Notes under the pieces: model-generated
Told to the model about the DNA's origin: nothing
Databases searched by the model: none
Seen by the model: the letters and a program-made list of their open reading frames with translations, nothing else
From: Cupriavidus sp.
Lineage (GTDB): Bacteria; Pseudomonadota; Gammaproteobacteria; Burkholderiales; Burkholderiaceae
NCBI GenBank assembly: GCA_013362725.1
Contig: JABFVP010000595.1
Location: 1-10,973 of the forward strand
Direction: 5' to 3'
DNA: 10,973 nucleotides
Program-made: the position numbers and the translations under genes
Part shown: positions 6,452-10,973 of the stretch, one piece after another
Layout of the letters: each line of letters starts with the position of its first letter
Numbering within the stretch: position 1 is the first letter of the stretch

Positions 6452-6497
6452 AATTTCCGGATGCATCATCCATTTCCGACGCGGTGATTGCCGGGCC

Positions 6498-7997
6498 TTA
6501 CTCCAGCCTGATCCACGTAGTCTTCAGATCGCAGTACTTGTCCAACGCATGCAACGACTTGTCTCGCCCGGAACCCGATTGCTTGACGCCGCCAAACGGC
6601 ACCGTGATATCGCCATCCATATAGCAATTGACCCACACTAGCCCGGCCCGCAGCCCACGCGAGACACGGTGTGCGCGTGACAGGTTGGCGGTCCACAACC
6701 CTGAGCCAAGCCCATAAGGCGAGTCGTTGGCCATGCGCACCACTTCCTCCTCGGTATCAAACATCGTCACGGCCAGCACCGGTCCAAAGATCTCCTCGCG
6801 CACGATGCTGAGCGACTGGCTCGGGCATTCGAAAATGGTCGGCTGCAGGAAATAGCCCCCAGTGTCCGTGCGGACACGTTCGCCGCCCAGACGCAACCTC
6901 GCCCCTTCGCGCTGCCCGCCTTCCACATAGGACATCACGCGGTCGAGCTGGCGCGCGTCGATGATAGCGCCCATGGCAGAGGCCGGGTCGAGCGGGTCGC
7001 CGGGCTGCATTGCCCGGGCATACGCCTCCAGCTGCTCCATGAACGGCTCGTAGATGGCGCGCTGGACATAAAGACGCGAGCCGGCGATGCAGATCTCGCC
7101 CTGGTTGTTGAAGATGCCGATGGCGGCGGCCTGCGCGGCGCGCTCGAGGTCGGCGCAGTCATCGAACACAATGTGCGGCGACTTGCCGCCGCATTCAAGC
7201 CAGACACGCTTCAGGTTGGACTGGCCGGAATACTCCATGAACCGCTTGCCGGTGGCCGTGGAGCCGGTGAAGGCGATGCAATCCACGTCGGGGTGCAGGC
7301 CGAGCGCCTGCCCGGCCTGCGCCCCCAGTCCCGGCACGACGTTGAAGACGCCGGCCGGAATGCCGGCTTCAGCGGCCAGCTCGGCGAGCCGCAACGCGGT
7401 AAGCGGCGACTGCTCGGCCGGCTTGAGGATGACGCTGTTGCCGGCAGCCAGCGCGGGCGCGACCTTCCAGCTGCCCATCAGCAGCGGATAGTTCCAGGGC
7501 ACCACGGCCGCCACCACGCCGAGCGGCTCGCGCGTGATGGTGGCGAGCACGTTGGCGCCGGTGGGGGCGATTTCGTCGTAGATCTTGTCGATGGCTTCGG
7601 CGTACCACGCGAAGGTGCGCGCCGCTTCCGGAACGTCGTAGGCCAGCGTGTCGCCGATGGGCTTGCCCATGTCCAGCGTTTCCAGCAAGGCCAGTTCCTC
7701 GCGGTGCGTTTCGATCAGCGCGGCCAGGCGCAGCAGCACGGCCTTGCGCTCGCGCGGTGACAGGCCCGACCAGACGCCTTGTTCGAAGGCCTGGCGTGCC
7801 GCCGCGACGGCGCGGTCGACGTCGGCCGCGCTGCATGCCGCCACCTTGGCCAGCACTGCACCGGTGGCGGGGTTGATGGTGTCGAAGGTGGCGCCATCGG
7901 CGGCATCGGTCCATTCGCCGCCGATATAGGCGCGGCCTTGCGGGCGCAGCGAGGCTGCCCGGGCCTGCCAGTAAGACAGGTCGCGTGTTTCGCTCAT
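6498..7997 (-). CDS. NAD(P)-dependent aldehyde dehydrogenase, PuuC/KauB-like
   Basis: A full-length 499-aa aldehyde dehydrogenase that oxidises an aldehyde to the acid. It shows the N-terminal IGGEW and INPATG segments, the cofactor region VVPWNYPLLMGSWKVAPALAAGNSVILKPAEQSP, FTGST, the general base E268 in WLECGGKSPH, the nucleophile C303 in NNQGEICIAGSR and EEIFGPVL. The close match in memory is E. coli PuuC and Pseudomonas KauB (YWQARAASL start, WYAEAIDKIYDE, NCYMDGDITVPFGGVKQSGSGRDKSLHALDKY), which act on gamma-glutamyl-aminobutyraldehyde or guanidino/aminobutyraldehydes. The start at 7997 has GAGGAA (plus 8007-8002) 4 nt upstream and overlaps the transporter stop as ATGA. It is last in its operon. 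Fold and activity class are sure. The polyamine-aldehyde substrate is an inference supported by the deacetylase gene at the head of the operon. Confidence 0.93.
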   Translation of the reverse strand: MSETRDLSYWQARAASLRPQGRAYIGGEWTDAADGATFDTINPATGAVLAKVAACSAADVDRAVAAARQAFEQGVWSGLSPRERKAVLLRLAALIETHREELALLETLDMGKPIGDTLAYDVPEAARTFAWYAEAIDKIYDEIAPTGANVLATITREPLGVVAAVVPWNYPLLMGSWKVAPALAAGNSVILKPAEQSPLTALRLAELAAEAGIPAGVFNVVPGLGAQAGQALGLHPDVDCIAFTGSTATGKRFMEYSGQSNLKRVWLECGGKSPHIVFDDCADLERAAQAAAIGIFNNQGEICIAGSRLYVQRAIYEPFMEQLEAYARAMQPGDPLDPASAMGAIIDARQLDRVMSYVEGGQREGARLRLGGERVRTDTGGYFLQPTIFECPSQSLSIVREEIFGPVLAVTMFDTEEEVVRMANDSPYGLGSGLWTANLSRAHRVSRGLRAGLVWVNCYMDGDITVPFGGVKQSGSGRDKSLHALDKYCDLKTTWIRLE

Positions 7998-8896
7998 GAG
8001 GTTCCTCGTTTGGTTGACAGGGCCGCGGGCGACGGCAGCGTCTGCGTCAGGCCCGCGACCACGATCAGGGCGATGCCGGCCAGCCCCAGCGCATCGGGCC
8101 AGCGGCCGAACCACAGCGCGCTGTAGACCAGCGCCAGCAGCAGGTGGAAATAGTTCAGCGGTGCCAGCCGCGATGCCGGCGCACGCTGCAGCGCCAGGAT
8201 CAGCAGCACCTGCGCCGCCGCGCTCATCAGACCCATGGCGAGGATCGCCAGCCAATCGGCCAGGTCGGGCCAAACCGGCGGCGGGAAGAACGGTGCCGGC
8301 ACGCCGGTGGCGACCATGCAGATCAGCGCGGCAAAACCGTACTGCACGCGCGCATCCACCTGCCCCGCCATGCGCCGGGTCAGCAGTTGCAGCATGGCAT
8401 AGGCCAGCGTGGCGGCCAGCATCAGCACGGTGCCAAGCCACGACACCGCGCCGCCGGGGCGTACGATCAGCAGCATCCCGCAGAAGCCCGCGCTGACCGC
8501 CAGCCACTGGCGCGGGCCGACCTTCTCGCCCAGCATCCATGGCGACAGGCCCACCACCATCAGTGGTGCCATGAAATAGATGGCGGTGGCCTCGGCCAGC
8601 GGCATCCACAGCAGCGCGGTCATGAAGCAGGTGCCGACCACCGCGAGCATCAGCCCACGCAGCACCAGCAGGCCACGGTGCGGGGTGCGCCAGAAGCGAA
8701 GCTGGCCCGACCCGGCGAGCATGGCCACGGCTACCGCCAGCGTGGCGCCGTAGCGCACCGCATTGAGAAACGGCGCGGGATAGCGGCCGACCAGGTGCTT
8801 GGCGGTGGCGTCCACGGTAGCGAACAGCGTCACCACGCACAGGAACAGCAGCCCGCCACGCCACCAGTCGGGCATGCCCCGGGCCGCGGCGGTCAT
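7994..8896 (-). CDS. EamA/DMT-family 10-TM transporter
   Basis: A 300-aa inner-membrane protein with about ten hydrophobic segments in two EamA-like halves (roughly residues 14-145 and 151-286). Typical drug/metabolite-transporter features are visible: LNAVRYG after TM2, LPLAEATAIYFMAPLMVVGLSPWMLGEKVGPRQWLAVSAGFCGMLLIVRP closing the first half, and the parallel PLNYFHLLLALVYSALWFGRWPDALGLAGIALIV in the second. Such proteins usually export small metabolites or amino-acid-like compounds. Here it may move an intermediate or substrate of the neighbouring amidohydrolases. It overlaps the upstream hydrolase (stop 8893) and the downstream dehydrogenase by 4 nt each, so translation is coupled. The ATG at 8896 has only a weak GGCGGG upstream, and an in-frame ATG at residue 8 is possible. 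Substrate and direction are unknown. Confidence 0.9.
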   Translation of the reverse strand: MTAAARGMPDWWRGGLLFLCVVTLFATVDATAKHLVGRYPAPFLNAVRYGATLAVAVAMLAGSGQLRFWRTPHRGLLVLRGLMLAVVGTCFMTALLWMPLAEATAIYFMAPLMVVGLSPWMLGEKVGPRQWLAVSAGFCGMLLIVRPGGAVSWLGTVLMLAATLAYAMLQLLTRRMAGQVDARVQYGFAALICMVATGVPAPFFPPPVWPDLADWLAILAMGLMSAAAQVLLILALQRAPASRLAPLNYFHLLLALVYSALWFGRWPDALGLAGIALIVVAGLTQTLPSPAALSTKRGTS

Positions 8897-10140
8897 GCGC
8901 CCGCCTGTGCCACCATCGCGCCGAGCAGCACGTTGGCGCCGGCTTCCAGATGCTCGGGGCGGGCGTCTTCCACTTCGTTGTGGCTGATGCCGTCCTTGCA
9001 GGGCACAAAGATCATCGCGGTCGGGGTCACGCTCGCCATGTAGACGGCATCGTGGCCGGCGCCGGTGACGATGTTCTGCTGGCTATAGCCGCGCGCGACG
9101 GCTTCGCGGCGCACGTGTTCGACCAGTTCCGGCGCAAACGGGGTCGGCGGGAAGTACTGCACGTCTTCGATCTTCACGTCGAAGGTGGCGCCGGTGGTCT
9201 TGCCCTGTGCCAGCGCCTCGCACGCGGCGCGGAAGCGCGCGTCCATCCCGGCCAGCTTGCCGGCATCCTCGTGGCGCAGGTCGACCGTGAACTTCACCGC
9301 GCCGGGAATCACATTGCGTGAGCCGGGGTGGAGATTGACCACGCCAACCGTGCCGCGGCCGTGCGGCGCGAAGTCATGCGCGATGCGCACCACTTCCTGC
9401 ATCACGTGGGTGGCGCCATAGAGCGCGTCGCGGCGCAGCGGCATCGGCGTGGGGCCGGCGTGCGCTTCCATGCCGGTCACGGTCACGTCGTACCAGCGCA
9501 GCCCGAGCGAGCCGGTGACCACGCCGATCACGTTGCCCGCCGCCTCCAGCACCGGGCCCTGTTCGATATGCGCCTCGAAGTACGCTCCCACCGGGCGCCC
9601 GCCTACTTCGTCGGTGCCGGCGTAGCCTATCGCCTGCAGTTCGTCCGCCACGCGCTTGCCTTCGGTATCGGTGGCGTCAAGCGCGGTCTGCAGCGGGAAG
9701 ATGCCCGCGAACACGCCCGAACCCATCATCACCGGCACGAAGCGCGTGCCTTCCTCGTTGGTCCAGATGGCCAGTTCGAGCGGCGCTTCGGTGGTCACGC
9801 CATGGTCGTTGAGCGTGCGCATGACTTCCAGCCCGGCCAGCACGCCGAAGCAGCCGTCGAACTTGCCGCCGGTCGGCTGCGTATCGATATGGCTGCCGGT
9901 CATCACCGGCGGCAGCGCATCGTTGCGCCCGGCGCGGCGACCGAAGATATTGCCGACGCGGTCCACCGTCACGGTCAGGCCCGCGTCGCGCATCCAGCCG
10001 CATACCAGGTCGCGGCCCTGGCCGTCGAGCGCGGTCAGCGCCAGCCGCGCATTGCCGCCCTTGGGCGTGGCGCCGATTTGCGCGAGGTCCATCAGCGATT
10101 GCCACAGGCGCTGGCCGTTGATGGCGATCTTGCTAGTCAT
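8893..10140 (-). CDS. M20-family Zn-dependent amidohydrolase (N-carbamoyl-amino acid / allantoate type)
   Basis: A 415-aa cytoplasmic hydrolase of the HyuC/AllC/beta-ureidopropionase group within peptidase family M20, normal in length. Metal-site motifs are complete: GSHIDTQPTGGKFDG (H84, D95), WTNEEGTRF (E129/E130), FEAHIEQG (H191) and SHNEVEDA (H387). The dimerisation/lid region shows GMEAHAGPTPM (H226) and NVIPG. These enzymes use two Zn/Mn ions to cleave carbamoyl or acyl amide bonds, releasing ammonia and CO2 from N-carbamoyl substrates. GGGAGAA sits about 7 nt before the ATG at 10140. The gene follows the deacetylase by 32 bp and overlaps the transporter by 4 nt. Family members differ in substrate (N-carbamoyl-L-amino acids, N-carbamoyl-beta-alanine, allantoate, ureidoglycine), and sequence inspection cannot choose. 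With a deacetylase and an aminoaldehyde dehydrogenase beside it, an N-acyl- or N-carbamoyl-amino acid such as the beta-alanine derivative is plausible. Confidence 0.9.
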   Translation of the reverse strand: MTSKIAINGQRLWQSLMDLAQIGATPKGGNARLALTALDGQGRDLVCGWMRDAGLTVTVDRVGNIFGRRAGRNDALPPVMTGSHIDTQPTGGKFDGCFGVLAGLEVMRTLNDHGVTTEAPLELAIWTNEEGTRFVPVMMGSGVFAGIFPLQTALDATDTEGKRVADELQAIGYAGTDEVGGRPVGAYFEAHIEQGPVLEAAGNVIGVVTGSLGLRWYDVTVTGMEAHAGPTPMPLRRDALYGATHVMQEVVRIAHDFAPHGRGTVGVVNLHPGSRNVIPGAVKFTVDLRHEDAGKLAGMDARFRAACEALAQGKTTGATFDVKIEDVQYFPPTPFAPELVEHVRREAVARGYSQQNIVTGAGHDAVYMASVTPTAMIFVPCKDGISHNEVEDARPEHLEAGANVLLGAMVAQAGA

Positions 10141-10172
10141 TGCAGTTCTCCCGGTATTGGTGATTGCGCCAT

Positions 10173-10973
10173 TCAGGCCTGAGCGGTCGCAGGTGCGAAA
10201 CCCGCCAGGAATGCATCCAGCCCGCGGCCAATGGCCTCGACCTCGTAGCCGCCCTCCTGCACCACCACCGTCGGCAGGCCCAGTGCATGGATGCGCTCGC
10301 CGATGCCGCGGTAGCCGTCCATGCTGACCTTCAGCACGCTGATGGGGTCGTTCTCGTAGGTATCGAAGCCCAGCGCCAGTACCACCGCCTGCGGGCGATA
10401 GTCGCGCAGCGCGTCCAGCGCGCCGTCGAGCGCCGACAGGAACTCGGCGTCGCCGCTGCCGTGCGCCAGCGGGAAGTTGAGGTTGTAGCCGTAGCCCGCG
10501 CCATAGCCGCGCTCGTTTGCATAGCCGGTATAGAAAGGGTAGTAATCCGCCGGATCGGCATGCAGCGAGATCGTCATCACATCGGAGCGGTGATAGAAAA
10601 TCTGCTGGGTGCCGTCACCGTGATGCGCATCGACGTCGAGCACCGCCACCTTGCCGAACCGCGCCAGCAGCGTCTGTGCCGCGATGGCCGAGTTGTTGAC
10701 GTAGCAGAAGCCGGCCGCGCGGTCGCTGTGGGCGTGGTGGCCGGAGGGACGGCACAGCGCGTAGGCCATGCCGGCGCCGTCCTGCCGTTCGCACACGTGG
10801 CGTGCGGCCGCGACCGCGCTGTGCGCGCCGCGCAGGATCGCGCGCCAGCTGTCCGGCCCCAGCGGGCAGCTGAGGTCGCCCAGGTAGTAGCCGGCCTGGG
10901 CAATCACCGAATCGGTGGGACACACGGGACGGCGCGGCTCGCCGATCTTGCCGTTGTGATACGGCGAAAGATT
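10173..10973 (-). CDS. Acetylpolyamine amidohydrolase / histone deacetylase family, N-terminus cut by window end
   Basis: 266 residues are visible and the frame stays open to the window edge, so the true N-terminus is missing. The visible part begins NLSPYHNGKIGEPRRP. A GTG at 10925 is only an internal valine. Class II-like HDAC-fold motifs, numbered from the window edge, are intact: RPSGHHA (His pair 79-80), GFCYVNNSAIAAQ, DVDAHHGDGTQ (zinc ligands D115 and H117), LALGFDTYENDP (third zinc ligand D204) and QEGGY (catalytic Tyr243). These enzymes remove acetyl groups from acetylputrescine, acetylcadaverine or other N-acetyl amines, and match the bacterial acetylpolyamine amidohydrolase group more than true histone deacetylases. 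It is the first visible gene of the minus-strand operon, and its promoter lies beyond the window. Family is sure, polyamine substrate likely but unproven. Confidence 0.9.
   Translation of the reverse strand, partial: NLSPYHNGKIGEPRRPVCPTDSVIAQAGYYLGDLSCPLGPDSWRAILRGAHSAVAAARHVCERQDGAGMAYALCRPSGHHAHSDRAAGFCYVNNSAIAAQTLLARFGKVAVLDVDAHHGDGTQQIFYHRSDVMTISLHADPADYYPFYTGYANERGYGAGYGYNLNFPLAHGSGDAEFLSALDGALDALRDYRPQAVVLALGFDTYENDPISVLKVSMDGYRGIGERIHALGLPTVVVQEGGYEVEAIGRGLDAFLAGFAPATAQA

Noticed and set aside
7998..9008. Dehydrogenase frame stays open about 1 kb upstream on the minus strand, giving an apparent 836-aa fusion protein
   Set aside because: The upstream part translates to low-likelihood Arg/Gly/Ala-rich sequence and covers the true EamA transporter in another frame. 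The dehydrogenase has its own ATG at 7997 with a good GAGGAA site.

Overview
The window is GC-rich double-stranded bacterial DNA. Codon use, dense operons and protein types fit a betaproteobacterium of the Burkholderiales, probably Cupriavidus/Ralstonia-like. That is an inference from style and remembered families, not from a database match. It holds one tRNA gene and nine protein genes, in two operons that converge near position 6460.

Left edge (1-461): a complete tRNA-Asp(GTC) gene on the minus strand with its likely promoter, about 210 bases with no visible gene, then a sigma70-type promoter with a perfect 18-bp LacI-type palindrome lying on its -10 end.

Plus-strand operon (462-6429): a LacI/GntR-like repressor, a periplasmic solute-binding protein, two inner-membrane permeases, an ABC ATPase, and a cytoplasmic binuclear metallophosphoesterase whose seven metal ligands are spaced as in the glycerophosphodiesterase GpdQ. 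From the binding protein onward the gaps are short or overlapping. A 9-bp GC hairpin just behind the binding-protein stop probably keeps that protein's mRNA more abundant than the permease part. The simplest reading is a LacI-controlled system that imports a small phosphodiester or phosphonate-type compound and hydrolyses it inside the cell. The substrate is unknown, and this is the most interesting system in the window.

Minus-strand operon (10973-6498, read right to left): an acetylpolyamine amidohydrolase/histone-deacetylase-fold enzyme cut by the window end, an M20 N-carbamoyl-amino-acid/allantoate-type amidohydrolase, an EamA/DMT 10-TM transporter, and a PuuC/KauB-like aminoaldehyde dehydrogenase. 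The last three are joined by 4-nt ATGA overlaps. The set suggests catabolism of acetylated or carbamoylated polyamines or related aminoaldehydes. Its promoter lies outside the window.

No CRISPR array, insertion sequence, phage gene or replication origin was seen.
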